64,000 nt of DNA from Entelurus aequoreus (Eukaryota > Chordata > Actinopteri > Syngnathiformes > Syngnathidae), in NCBI RefSeq assembly GCF_033978785.1, contig NW_026908060.1, forward strand, positions 46,548-110,547. Reading direction: 5' to 3'. A program made the translations under genes and the position numbers. Below the pieces are notes generated by a model. The model ran no database searches. It was not told where the DNA came from and saw only the letters and a list, made by a program, of their open reading frames with translations. This document shows positions 48,251-60,062 of the stretch, piece after piece (positions within the stretch are counted from its first letter, which is position 1; every line of letters starts with the position of its first letter).

Positions 48251-51194
48251 CTAAGTGTCCGATCGAGAGAAGGAAAAAGAGGTGATTTTTAGCCTCTCTC
48301 GATTTTGTACTTAGAAAAAATCCAAATGTTTTTTTTTTTTTCTGTTTTTTTTCTAAGTGTCTGATCGAGAGAAGGAAAAAGAGGTGATTTTTAGCCTCTC
48401 TCGATTTTGTACTTAGAAAAAATCCAAATTTTTTTTTTTTTTTTTTCCGTTTTTTTTCTAAGTGTCTGATCGAGAGAAGGAAAAAGAGGTGATTTTTAGC
48501 CTCTCTCGATTTTGTACTTAGAAAAAATCCAAATTTTTTTTTTTTTTTTTTTTTTTTTCTAAGTGTCCGATCGAGAGAAGGAAAAAGAGGTGATTTTTAG
48601 CCTCTCTCGATTTTGTACTTAGAAAAAATCCAAATTTTTTATTTTTTTATTTTTTTTTTCTAAGTGTCCGATCGAGAGAAGGAAAAAGAGGTGATTTTTA
48701 GCCTCTCTCGATTTTGTACTTAGAAAAAATCCAAATTTTTTTTTTTTTTTTTTTTTTTTTCTAAGTGTCTGATCGAGAGAAGGAAAAAGAGGTGATTTTT
48801 AGCCTCTCTCGATTTTGTACTTAGAAAAAATCCAAATTTTTTTTTTTTTTTTTTCCGTTTTTTTTCTAAGTGTCTGATCGAGAGAAGGAAAAAGAGGTGA
48901 TTTTTAGCCTCTCTCGATTTTGTACTTAGAAAAAATCCAAATTTTTTTTTTTTTTTTTTTTTTTTTCTAAGTGTCCGATCGAGAGAAGGAAAAAGAGGTG
49001 ATTTTTAGCCTCTCTCGATTTTGTACTTAGAAAATATCCAATTTTTTTTTTTTTTTTTTCCGTTTTTTTTCTAAGTGTCTGATCGAGAGAAGGAAAAATA
49101 GGTGGTTTTTAGCCTCTCTCGATTTTGTACTTAGAAAAAACCCAAATTTTTTTTTTTTTTTTTTTTTTTTTTCTAAGTGTCCGATCGAGAGAAGGAAAAA
49201 GAGGTGATTTTTAGCCTCTCTCGATTTTGTACTTAGAAAAAATCCAAATGTTTTTTTTTTTTTCTGTTTTTTTTCTAAGTGTCTGATCGAGAGAAGGAAA
49301 AAGAGGTGATTTTTAGCCTCTCTCGATTTTGTACTTAGAAAAAATCCAAATTTTTTTTTTTTTTTTTTCCGTTTTTTTTCTAAGTGTCTGATCGAGAGAA
49401 GGAAAAAGAGGTGATTTTTAGCCTCTCTCGATTTTGTACTTAGAAAAAATCCAAATTTTTTTTTTTTTTTTTTTTTTTTTCTAAGTGTCCGATCGAGAGA
49501 AGGAAAAAGAGGTGATTTTTAGCCTCTCTCGATTTTGTACTTAGAAAAAATCCAAATTTTTTTTTTTTTTATTTTATTTTTCTAAGTGTCCGATCGAGAG
49601 AAGGAAAAAGAGGTGATTTTTAGCCTCTCTCGATTTTGTACTTAGAAAAAATCCAAATTTTTTTTTTTTTTTTTTTTTTTTTTCTAAGTGTCTGATCGAG
49701 AGAAGGAAAAAGAGGTGATTTTTAGCCTCTCTCGATTTTGTACTTAGAAAAAATCCAAATTTTTTTTTTTTTTTTTTCCGTTTTTTTTCTAAGTGTCTGA
49801 TCGAGAGAAGGAAAAAGAGGAGATTTTTAGCCTCTCTCGATTTTGTACTTAGAAAAAATCCAATTTTTTTTTTTTTTTTTTTTTTTTTCTAAGTGTCCGA
49901 TCGAGAGAAGGAAAAAGAGGTGATTTTTAGCCTCTCTCGATTTTGTACTTAGAAAAAATCCAAATTTTTTTTTTTTTTTTTTCCGTTTTTTTTCTAAGTG
50001 TCTGATCGAGAGAAGGAAAAAGAGGTGATTTTTAGCCTCTCTCGATTTTGTACTTAGAAAAAATCCAAATTTTTTTTTTTTTTTTTTTTTTTTTTCTAAG
50101 TGTCCGATCGAGAGAAGGAAAAAGAGGTGATTTTTAGCCTCTCTCGATTTTGTACTTAGAAAAAATCCAAATTTTTTTTTTTTTTTTTCTGTTTTTTTCT
50201 AAGTGTCTTATCGAGAGAAGGAAAAAGAGGTGATTTTTAGCCTCTCTCGATTTTGTACTTAGAAAAAATCCAAATTTTTGTTTTTTTTTTTTTCCGTTTT
50301 TTTTCTAAGTGTCTGTCGAGAGAAGGAAAAAGAGGTGATTTTTAGCCTCTCTCGATTTTGTACTTAGAAAAAATCCAAATTTTTTTTTTTTTTTTTTCCG
50401 TTTTTTTTCTAAGTGTCTGATCGAGAGAAGGAAAAAGAGGTGATTTTTAGCCTCTCTCGATTTTGTACTTAGAAAAAATGCAAATTTTTTTTTTTTTTTT
50501 TTTTTTCTAAGTGTCCGATCGAGAGAAGGAAAAAGAGGTGATTTTTAGCCTCTCTCGATTTTGTACTTAGAAAAAATCCAATTTTTTTTTTTTTTTTTTT
50601 TTTTTCTAAGTGTCCGATCGAGAGAAGGAAAAAGAGGTGATTTTTAGCCTCTCTCGATTTTGTACTTAGAAAAAATCCAAATTTTTTTTTTTTTTTTTTT
50701 CCGTTTTTTTTCTAAGTGTCTGATCGAGAGAAGGAAAAAGAGGTGATTTTTAGCCTCTCTCGATTTTGTACTAAGAAAAAATCCAAATTTTTTTTTTCTT
50801 TTTTTTTTTTTTTTTCTAAGTGTCCGATCGAGAGAAGGAAAAAGAGGTGATTTTTAGCCTCTCTCGATTTTGTACTTAGAAAAAATCCAAATTTTTTTTT
50901 TTTTTTTTTCCGTTTTTTTTCTAAGTGTCTGATCGAGAGAAGGAAAAAGAGGTGATTTTTAGCCTCTCTCGATTTTGTACTAAGAAAAAATCCAATTTTT
51001 TTTTTTCTTTTTTTTTTTTTTTTTCTAAGTGTCCGATCGAGAGAAGGAAAAAGAGGTGATTTTAGCCTCTCTCGATTTTGTACTTAGAAAAAATCCAAAT
51101 TTTTTTTTTTTTTTTCCATTTTTTTTCTAAGTGTCTGATCGAGAGAAGGAAAAAGAGGTGATTTTAGCCTCTCTCGATTTTGTACTTAGAAAAA
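47089..51194 (+). repeat. 4.10-kb duplication, copy 1
   Basis: Ordered private variants recur 4.09-4.11 kb downstream. ATGCAAA is at 47089 and 51195, CCAAATGTCCG at 47121 and 51227, TTTTAATTTT at about 47510 and 51613, and ACTAAGAAAATATCC at 48101 and 52202. TCTTATCGAG is at 50206 and 54301, and GTCTGTCGAG at 50311 and 54405. Confidence 0.85.
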
Positions 51195-54100
51195 ATGCAA
51201 ATTTTTTTTTTTTTTTTTTTTTTTTTCCAAATGTCCGATCGAGAGAAGGAAAAAGAGGTGATTTTTAGCCTCTCTCGATTTTGTACTTAGAAAAAATCCA
51301 ATTTTTTTTTTTTTTTTTTTTTTTCTAAGTGTCCGATCGAGAGAAGGAAAAAGAGGTGATTTTTAGCCTCTCTCGATTTTGTACTTAGAAAAAATCCAAT
51401 TTTTTTTTTTTTTTTTTCCGTTTTTTTTCTAAGTGTCTGATCGAGAGAAGGAAAAAGAGGTGATTTTTAGCCTCTCTCGATTTTGTACTAAGAAAAAATC
51501 CAAATTTTTTTTTTCTTTTTTTTTTTTTTTTTCTAAGTGTCCGATCGAGAGAAGGAAAAAGAGGTGATTTTTAGCCTCTCTCGATTTTGTACTTAGAAAA
51601 AATCCAAATTTTAATTTTTTTTTTTCCGTTTTTTTTCTAAGTGTCTGATCGAGAGAAGGAAAAAGAGGTGATTTTTAGCCTCTCTCGATTTTGTACTTAG
51701 AAAAAATCCAAATTTATTATTATTTTTTTTTTTTTTCTAAGTGTCCGATCGAGAGAAGGAAAAAGAGGTGATTTTTAGCCTCTCTCGATTTTGTACTTAG
51801 AAAAAATCCAATTTTTTTTTTTTTTTTTTTTTTTCTAAGTGTCCGATCGAGAGAAGGAAAAAGAGGTGATTTTTAGCCTCTCTCGATTTTGTACTTAGAA
51901 AAAATCCAAATTTTTTTTTTTTTTTTTTCGTTTTTTTTCTAAGTGTCTGATCGAGAGAAGGAAAAAGAGGTGATTTTTAGCCTCTCTCGATTTTGTACTT
52001 AGAAAAAATCCAAATTTTTTTTTTTTTTTTTTCCGTTTTTTTTCTAAGTGTCTGATCGAGAGAAGGAAAAAGAGGTGATTTTTAGCCTCTCTCGATTTTG
52101 TACTTAGAAAAAATCCAAATTTTTTTTTTTTTTTTTTTTTTTTCTAAGTGTCCGATCGAGAGAAGGAAAAAGAGGTGATTTTTAGCCTCTCTCGATTTTG
52201 TACTAAGAAAATATCCAAATTTTTTTTTTTTTTTTTTTCCGTTTTTTTTCTAAGTGTCTGATCGAGAGAAGGAAAAATAGGTGATTTTTAGCCTCTCTCG
52301 ATTTTGTACTTAGAAAAAATCCAAATTTTTTTTTTTTTTTTTTTTTTTTTCTAAGTGTCCGATCGAGAGAAGGAAAAAGAGGTGATTTTTAGCCTCTCTC
52401 GATTTTGTACTTAGAAAAAATCCAAATGTTTTTTTTTTTTTTCTGTTTTTTTTCTAAGTGTCTGATCGAGAGAAGGAAAAAGAGGTGATTTTTAGCCTCT
52501 CTCGATTTTGTACTTAGAAAAAATCCAAATTTTTTTTTTTTTTTTTTCCGTTTTTTTTCTAAGTGTCTGATCGAGAGAAGGAAAAAGAGTGATTTTTAGC
52601 CTCTCTCGATTTTGTACTTAGAAAAAATCCAAATTTTTTTTTTTTTTTTTTTTTTTTTTCTAAGTGTCCGATCGAGAGAAGGAAAAAGAGGTGATTTTAG
52701 CCTCTCTCGATTTTGTACTTAGAAAAAATCCAAATTTTTTATTTTTTTATTTTTTTTTTCTAAGTGTCCGATCGAGAGAAGGAAAAAGAGGTGATTTTTA
52801 GCCTCTCTCGATTTTGTACTTAGAAAAAATCCAAAATTTTTTTTTTTTTTTTTTTTTTTCTAAGTGTCTGATCGAGAGAAGGAAAAAGAGGTGATTTTTA
52901 GCCTCTCTCGATTTTGTACTTAGAAAAAATCCAAATTTTTTTTTTTTTTTTTTTCCGTTTTTTTCTAAGTGTCTGATCGAGAGAAGGAAAAAGAGGTGAT
53001 TTTTAGCCTCTCTCGATTTTGTACTTAGAAAAAATCCAAATTTTTTTTTTTTTTTTTTTTTTTTCTAAGTGTCCGATCGAGAGAAGGAAAAAGAGGTGAT
53101 TTTTAGCCTCTCTCGATTTTGTACTTAGAAAATATCCAATTTTTTTTTTTTTTTTTTTCCGTTTTTTTTCTAAGTGTCTGATCGAGAGAAGGAAAAATAG
53201 GTGATTTTTAGCCTCTCTCGATTTTGTACTTAGAAAAAATCCAAATTTTTTTTTTTTTTTTTTTTTTTTTTCTAAGTGTCCGATCGAGAGAAGGAAAAAG
53301 AGGTGATTTTTAGCCTCTCTCGATTTTGTACTTAGAAAAAATCCAAATGTTTTTTTTTTTTCTGTTTTTTTTCTAAGTGTCTGATCGAGAGAAGGAAAAA
53401 GAGGTGATTTTTAGCCTCTCTCGATTTTGTACTTAGAAAAAATCCAAATTTTTTTTTTTTTTTTTCCGTTTTTTTTCTAAGTGTCTGATCGAGAGAAGGA
53501 AAAAGAGGTGATTTTTAGCCTCTCTCGATTTTGTACTTAGAAAAAATCCAAATTTTTTTTTTTTTTTTTTTTTTTTTTCTAAGTGTCCGATCGAGAGAAG
53601 GAAAAAGAGGTGATTTTTAGCCTCTCTCGATTTTGTACTTAGAAAAAATCCAAATTTTTTTTTTTTTTTTTTTTTTTTCTAAGTGTCCGATCGAGAGAAG
53701 GAAAAAGAGGTGATTTTTAGCCTCTCTCGATTTTGTACTTAGAAAAAATCCAAATTTTTTTTTTTTTTTTTTTTTTTTTCTAAGTGTCTGATCGAGAGAA
53801 GGAAAAAGAGGTGATTTTTAGCCTCTCTCGATTTTGTACTTAGAAAAAATCCAAATTTTTTTTTTTTTTTTTTCCGTTTTTTTTCTAAGTGTCTGATCGA
53901 GAGAAGGAAAAAGAGGAGATTTTTAGCCTCTCTCGATTTTGTACTTAGAAAAAATCCAATTTTTTTTTTTTTTTTTTTTTTTTTTCTAAGTGTCCGATCG
54001 AGAGAAGGAAAAAGAGGTGATTTTTAGCCTCTCTCGATTTTGTACTTAGAAAAAATCCAAATTTTTTTTTTTTTTTTTTCCGTTTTTTTTCTAAGTGTCT

Positions 54101-55300
54101 GATCGAGAGAAGGAAAAAGAGGTGATTTTAGCCTCTCTCGATTTTGTACTTAGAAAAAATCCAAATTTTTTTTTTTTTTTTTTTTTTTTCTAAGTGTCCG
54201 ATCGAGAGAAGGAAAAAGAGGTGATTTTTAGCCTCTCTCGATTTTGTACTTAGAAAAAATCCAAATTTTTTTTTTTTTTTTTCTGTTTTTTTTCTAAGTG
54301 TCTTATCGAGAGAAGGAAAAAGAGGTGATTTTTAGCCTCTCTCGATTTTGTACTTAGAAAAAATCCAAATTTTTGTTTTTTTTTTTTCCGTTTTTTTTCT
54401 AAGTGTCTGTCGAGAGAAGGAAAAAGAGGTGATTTTTAGCCTCTCTCGATTTTGTACTTAGAAAAAATCCAAATTTTTTTTTTTTTTTTTCCGTTTTTTT
54501 TCTAAGTGTCTGATCGAGAGAAGGAAAAAGAGGTGATTTTTAGCCTCTCTCGATTTTGTACTTAGAAAAAATGCAAATTTTTTTTTTTTTTTTTTTTTTT
54601 TCTAAGTGTCCGATCGAGAGAAGGAAAAAGAGGTGATTTTTAGCCTCTCTCGATTTGTACTTAGAAAAAATCCAATTTTTTTTTTTTTTTTTTTTTTTTT
54701 CTAAGTGTCCGATCGAGAGAAGGAAAAAGAGGTGATTTTTAGCCTCTCTCGATTTTGTACTTAGAAAAAATCCAAATTTTTTTTTTTTTTTTCCGTTTTT
54801 TTTCTAAGTGTCTGATCGAGAGAAGGAAAAAGAGGTGATTTTTAGCCTCTCTCGATTTTGTACTAAGAAAAAATCCAAATTTTTTTTTTCTTTTTTTTTT
54901 TTTTTTTCTAAGTGTCCGATCGAGAGAAGGAAAAAGAGGTGATTTTTAGCCTCTCTCGATTTTGTACTTAGAAAAAATCCAAATTTTTTTTTTTTTTTTT
55001 TTCCGTTTTTTTTCTAAGTGTCTGATCGAGAGAAGGAAAAAGAGGTGATTTTTAGCCTCTCTCGATTTTGTACTAAGAAAAAATCCAAATTTTTTTTTTC
55101 TTTTTTTTTTTTTTTTTTCTAAGTGTCCGATCGAGAGAAGGAAAAAGAGGTGATTTTTAGCCTCTCTCGATTTTGTACTTAGAAAAAATCCAAATTTTTA
55201 TTTTTTTTTTTCCGTTTTTTTTCTAAGTGTCTGATCGAGAGAAGGAAAAAGAGGTGATTTTTAGCCTCTCTCGATTTTGTACTTAGAAAAAATCCAAATT
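51195..55300 (+). repeat. 4.10-kb duplication, copy 2
   Basis: This is the second copy of the 47.1-51.2 kb block, with partners as listed there. It also carries GAGTGATTTTT (loss of GG) near 52587 and CGATTTGTAC (loss of two T) near 54651, which the first copy lacks. These mutations therefore arose after the duplication. Confidence 0.83.
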
Positions 55301-55598
55301 TATTATTTTTTTTTTTTTTTTTCTAAGTGTCCGATCGAGAGAAGGAAAAAGAGGTGATTTTAGCCTCTCTCGATTTTGTACTTAGAAAAAATCCAATTTT
55401 TTTTTTTTTTTTTTTTTTTTTCTAAGTGTCCGATCGAGAGAAGGAAAAAGAGGTGATTTTTAGCCTCTCTCGATTTTGTACTTAGAAAAAATCCAAATTT
55501 TTTTTTTTTTTTTTTCCGTTTTTTTTCTAAGTGTCTGATCGAGAGAAGGAAAAAGAGGTGATTTTTAGCCTCTCTCGATTTTGTACTTAGAAAAAATC

Positions 55599-55629
<31 letters not shown>

Positions 55630-56114
55630 CTAAGTGTCCGATCGAGAGAAGGAAAAAGAGGTGATTTTTAGCCTCTCTCGATTTTGTACTTAGAAAAAAT
55701 CCAATTTTTTTTTTTTTTTTTTCATTTTTTTTTTGTAAGTGTCTGATCGAGAGAAGGAAAAAGAGGTGATTTTTAGCCTCTCTCGATTTTGTACTTAGAA
55801 AAAATCCAATTTTTTTTTTTTTTTTTTCCGTTTTTTTTCTAAGTGTCTGATCGAGAGAAGGAAAAAGAGGTGTTTTTAGCCTCTCTCGATTTTGTACTTA
55901 GAAAAAATCCAAATTTTTTTTTTTTTTTCTTCTTTTTTCTAAGTGTCCGATCGAGAGAAGGAAAAAGAGGTGATTTTTAGCCTCTCTCGATTTTGTACTT
56001 AGAAAAAATCCAAATTTTTTTTTTTTTTTTTTTCCGTTTTTTCTAAGTGTCTGATCGAGAGAAAGAAAAAGAGGTGATTTTTAGCCTCTCTCGATTTTGT
56101 ACTTAGAAAAAATC

Positions 56115-56145
<31 letters not shown>

Positions 56146-58210
56146 CTAAGTGTCCGATCGAGAGAAGGAAAAAGAGGTGATTTTTAGCCTCTCTCGATTT
56201 TGTACTTAGAAAAAATCCAAATTTTTTTTTTTTTTTCTGTTTTTTTTCTAAGTGTCTGATCGAGAGAAGGAAAAAGAGGTGATTTTTAGCCTCTCTCGAT
56301 TTTGTACTTAGAAAAAATCCAAATTTTTTTTTTTTTTTTTTTCCGTTTTTTTTCTAAGTGTCTGATCGAGAGAAGGAAAAGAGGTGATTTTTAGCCTCTC
56401 TCGATTTTGTACTTAGAAAAAATCCAAATTTTTTTTTTTTTTTTTTTTTTTTTTCTAAGTGTCCGATCGAGAGAAGGAAAAAGAGGTGATTTTTAGCCTC
56501 TCTCGATTTTGTACTTAGAAAAAATCCAAATTTTTTTTTTTTTTTTTCCGTTTTTTTTCCAAGTGTCTGATCGAGAGAAGGAAAAAGAGGTGATTTTTAG
56601 CCTCTCTCGATTTTGTACTTAGAAAAAATCCAAATTTTTTTTTTTTTTTTTCTGTTTTTTTTCTAAGTGTCTGATCGAGAGAAGGAAAAAGAGGTGATTT
56701 TTAGCCTCTCTCGATTTTGTACTTAGAAAAAATCCAAATTTTTTTTTTTTTTTTTTCCGTTTTTTTTCTAAGTGTCTGATCGAGAGAAGGAAAAAGAGGT
56801 GATTTTTAGCCTCTCTCGATTTTGTACTTAGAAAAAATCCAAATTTTTTTTTTTTTTTTTTTTTTTTTCTAAGTGTCCGATCGAGAGAAGGAAAAAGAGG
56901 TGATTTTTAGCCTCTCTCGATTTTGTACTTAGAAAAAATCCAAATTTTTTTTTTTTTTTTTTTTTCTAAGTGTCTGATCGAGAGAAGGAAAAAGAGGTGA
57001 TTTTTAGCCTCTCTCGATTTTGTACTTAGAAAAAATCCAAATTTTTTTTTTTTTTTTTTCCGTTTTTTTTCTAAGTGTCTGATCGAGAGAAGGAAAAAGA
57101 GGTGATTTTTAGCCTCTCTCGATTTTGTACTTAGAAAAAATCCAATTTTTTTTATTTATTTTTTTTTTTCTAAGTGTCCGATCGAGAGAAGGAAAAAGAG
57201 GTGATTTTTAGCCTCTCTCGATTTTGTACTTAGAAAAAATCCAAATTTTTTTTTTTTTTTTTTTCCGTTTTTTTTCTAAGTGTCTGATCGAGAGAAGGAA
57301 AAAGAGGTGATTTTTAGCCTCTCTCGATTTTGTACTTAGAAAAAATCCAAATTTTTTTATTTTTTATTTTTTTTTTTTTCTAAGTGTCCGATCGAGAGAA
57401 GGAAAAAGAGGTGATTTTTAGCCTCTCTCGATTTTGTACTTAGAAAAAATCCAATTTTTTTTTTTTTTTCAGTTTTTTTTTTGTAAGTGTCTGATCGAGA
57501 GAAGGAAAAAGAGGTGATTTTTAGCCTCTCTCGATTTTGTACTTAGAAAAAAATGCAATTTTTTTTTTTTTTTTTTTTTTTTTTCCAAATGTCCGATCGA
57601 GAGAAGGAAAAAGAGGTGATTTTAGCCTCTCTCGATTTTGTACTTAGAAAAAATCCAATTTTTTTTTTTTTTTTTTTTTTTTTCTAAGTGTCCGATCGAG
57701 AGAAGGAAAAAGAGGTGATTTTTAGCCTCTCTCGATTTTGTACTTAGAAAAAATCCAATTTTTTTTTTTTTTTTTTCCGTTTTTTTTCTAAGTGTCTGAT
57801 CGAGAGAAGGAAAAAGAGGTGATTTTTAGCCTCTCTCGATTTTGTACTAAGAAAAAATCCAAATTTTTTTTTCTTTTTTTTTTTTTTTTTTCTAAGTGTC
57901 CGATCGAGAGAAGGAAAAAGAGGTGATTTTTAGCCTCTCTCGATTTTGTACTTAGAAAAAATCCAAATTTTAATTTTTTTTTTTCCGTTTTTTTTCTAAG
58001 TGTCTTTTCTAAGTGTCTGATCGAGAGAAGGAAAAAGAGGTGATTTTTAGCCTCTCTCGATTTTGTACTTAGAAAAAATCCAAATTTATTATTTTTTTTT
58101 TCTAAGTGTCCGATCGAGAGAAGGAAAAAGAGGTGATTTTTAGCCTCTCTCGATTTTGTACTTAGAAAAAATCCAATTTTTTTTTTTTTTTTTTTTTTTT
58201 TCTAAGTGTC
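54301..58210 (+). repeat. 3.91-kb duplication, copy 1
   Basis: Landmarks shared with the next block at 3908-3914 bp are GTCTGTCGAG (54405, 58313), TACTAAG (54861, 58773 and 55071, 58984), GTAAGTGTCTG (55735, 59649), and GAGGTGTTTTTAGCC with a short deletion (55867, 59781). The block overlaps the end of the 4.10-kb copy 2, so the duplications are nested and did not all use the same unit. Confidence 0.82.
57992..58017 (+). repeat. 13-bp direct duplication within a monomer
   Basis: TTTTCTAAGTGTC occurs twice in immediate succession at 57992-58004 and 58005-58017, so this monomer has a doubled start. I saw no other monomer with this change. It lies close to the boundary between the two 3.91-kb copies. 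Confidence 0.9.
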
Positions 58211-59512
58211 CGATCGAGAGAAGGAAAAAGAGGTGATTTTTAGCCTCTCTCGATTTTGTACTTAGAAAAAATCCAAATTTTTGTTTTTTTTTTTTCCGTT
58301 TTTTTTCTAAGTGTCTGTCGAGAGAAGGAAAAAGAGGTGATTTTTAGCCTCTCTCGATTTTGTACTTAGAAAAAATCCAAATTTTTTTTTTTTTTTTTCC
58401 GTTTTTTTTCTAAGTGTCTGATCGAGAGAAGGAAAAAGAGGTGATTTTTAGCCTCTCTCGATTTTGTACTTAGAAAAAATGCAAATTTTTTTTTTTTTTT
58501 TTTTTTTTTTTCTAAGTGTCCGATCGAGAGAAGGAAAAAGAGGTGATTTTTAGCCTCTCTCGATTTTGTACTTAGAAAAAATCCAATTTTTTTTTTTTTT
58601 TTTTTTTTTTCTAAGTGTCCGATCGAGAGAAGGAAAAAGAGGTGATTTTTAGCCTCTCTCGATTTTGTACTTAGAAAAAATCCAAATTTTTTTTTTTTTT
58701 TTTTCCGTTTTTTTTCTAAGTGTCTGATCGAGAGAAGGAAAAAGAGGTGATTTTTAGCCTCTCTCGATTTTGTACTAAGAAAAAATCCAAATTTTTTTTT
58801 TCTTTTTTTTTTTTTTTTTTCTAAGTGTCCGATCGAGAGAAGGAAAAAGAGGTGATTTTTAGCCTCTCTCGATTTTGTACTTAGAAAAAATCCAAATTTT
58901 TTTTTTTTTTTTTTTCCGTTTTTTTTCTAAGTGTCTGATCGAGAGAAGGAAAAAGAGGTGATTTTTAGCCTCTCTCGATTTTGTACTAAGAAAAAATCCA
59001 AATTTTTTTTTTCTTTTTTTTTTTTTTTTTTCTAAGTGTCCGATCGAGAGAAGGAAAAAGAGGTGATTTTTAGCCTCTCTCGATTTTGTACTTAGAAAAA
59101 ATCCAAATTTTTATTTTTTTTTTTCCGTTTTTTTTCTAAGTGTCTGATCGAGAGAAGGAAAAAGAGGTGATTTTTAGCCTCTCTCGATTTTGTACTTAGA
59201 AAAAATCCTAATTTATTATTATTATTTTTTTTTTTCTAAGTGTCCGATCGAGAGAAGGAAAAAGAGGTGATTTTTAGCCTCTCTCGATTTTGTACTTAGA
59301 AAAAATCCAATTTTTTTTTTTTTTTTTTTTTTTTTCTAAGTGTCCGATCGAGAGAAGGAAAAAGAGGTGATTTTTAGCCTCTCTCGATTTTGTACTTAGA
59401 AAAAATCCAAATTTTTTTTTTTTTTTTTTCCGTTTTTTTTCTAAGTGTCTGATCGAGAGAAGGAAAAAGAGGTGATTTTTAGCCTCTCTCGATTTTGTAC
59501 TTAGAAAAAATC

Positions 59513-59543
<31 letters not shown>

Positions 59544-60030
59544 CTAAGTGTCCGATCGAGAGAAGGAAAAAGAGGTGATTTTTAGCCTCTCTCGATTTTG
59601 TACTTAGAAAAAATCCAATTTTTTTTTTTTTTTTTCAGTTTTTTTTTTGTAAGTGTCTGATCGAGAGAAGGAAAAAGAGGTGATTTTTAGCCTCTCTCGA
59701 TTTTGTACTTAGAAAAAATCCAATTTTTTTTTTTTTTTTTTCCGTTTTTTTTCTAAGTGTCTGATCGAGAGAAGGAAAAAGAGGTGTTTTTAGCCTCTCT
59801 CGATTTTGTACTTAGAAAAAATCCAAATTTTTTTTTTTTTTTTTTCTTTTTTCTAAGTGTCCGATCGAGAGAAGGAAAAAGAGGTGATTTTTAGCCTCTC
59901 TCGATTTTGTACTTAGAAAAAATCCAAATTTATTTTTTTTTTTTTTTCCGTTTTTTTTCTAAGTGTCTGATCGAGAGAAAGAAAAAGAGGTGATTTTTAG
60001 CCTCTCTCGATTTTGTACTTAGAAAAAATC

Positions 60031-60062
<32 letters not shown>

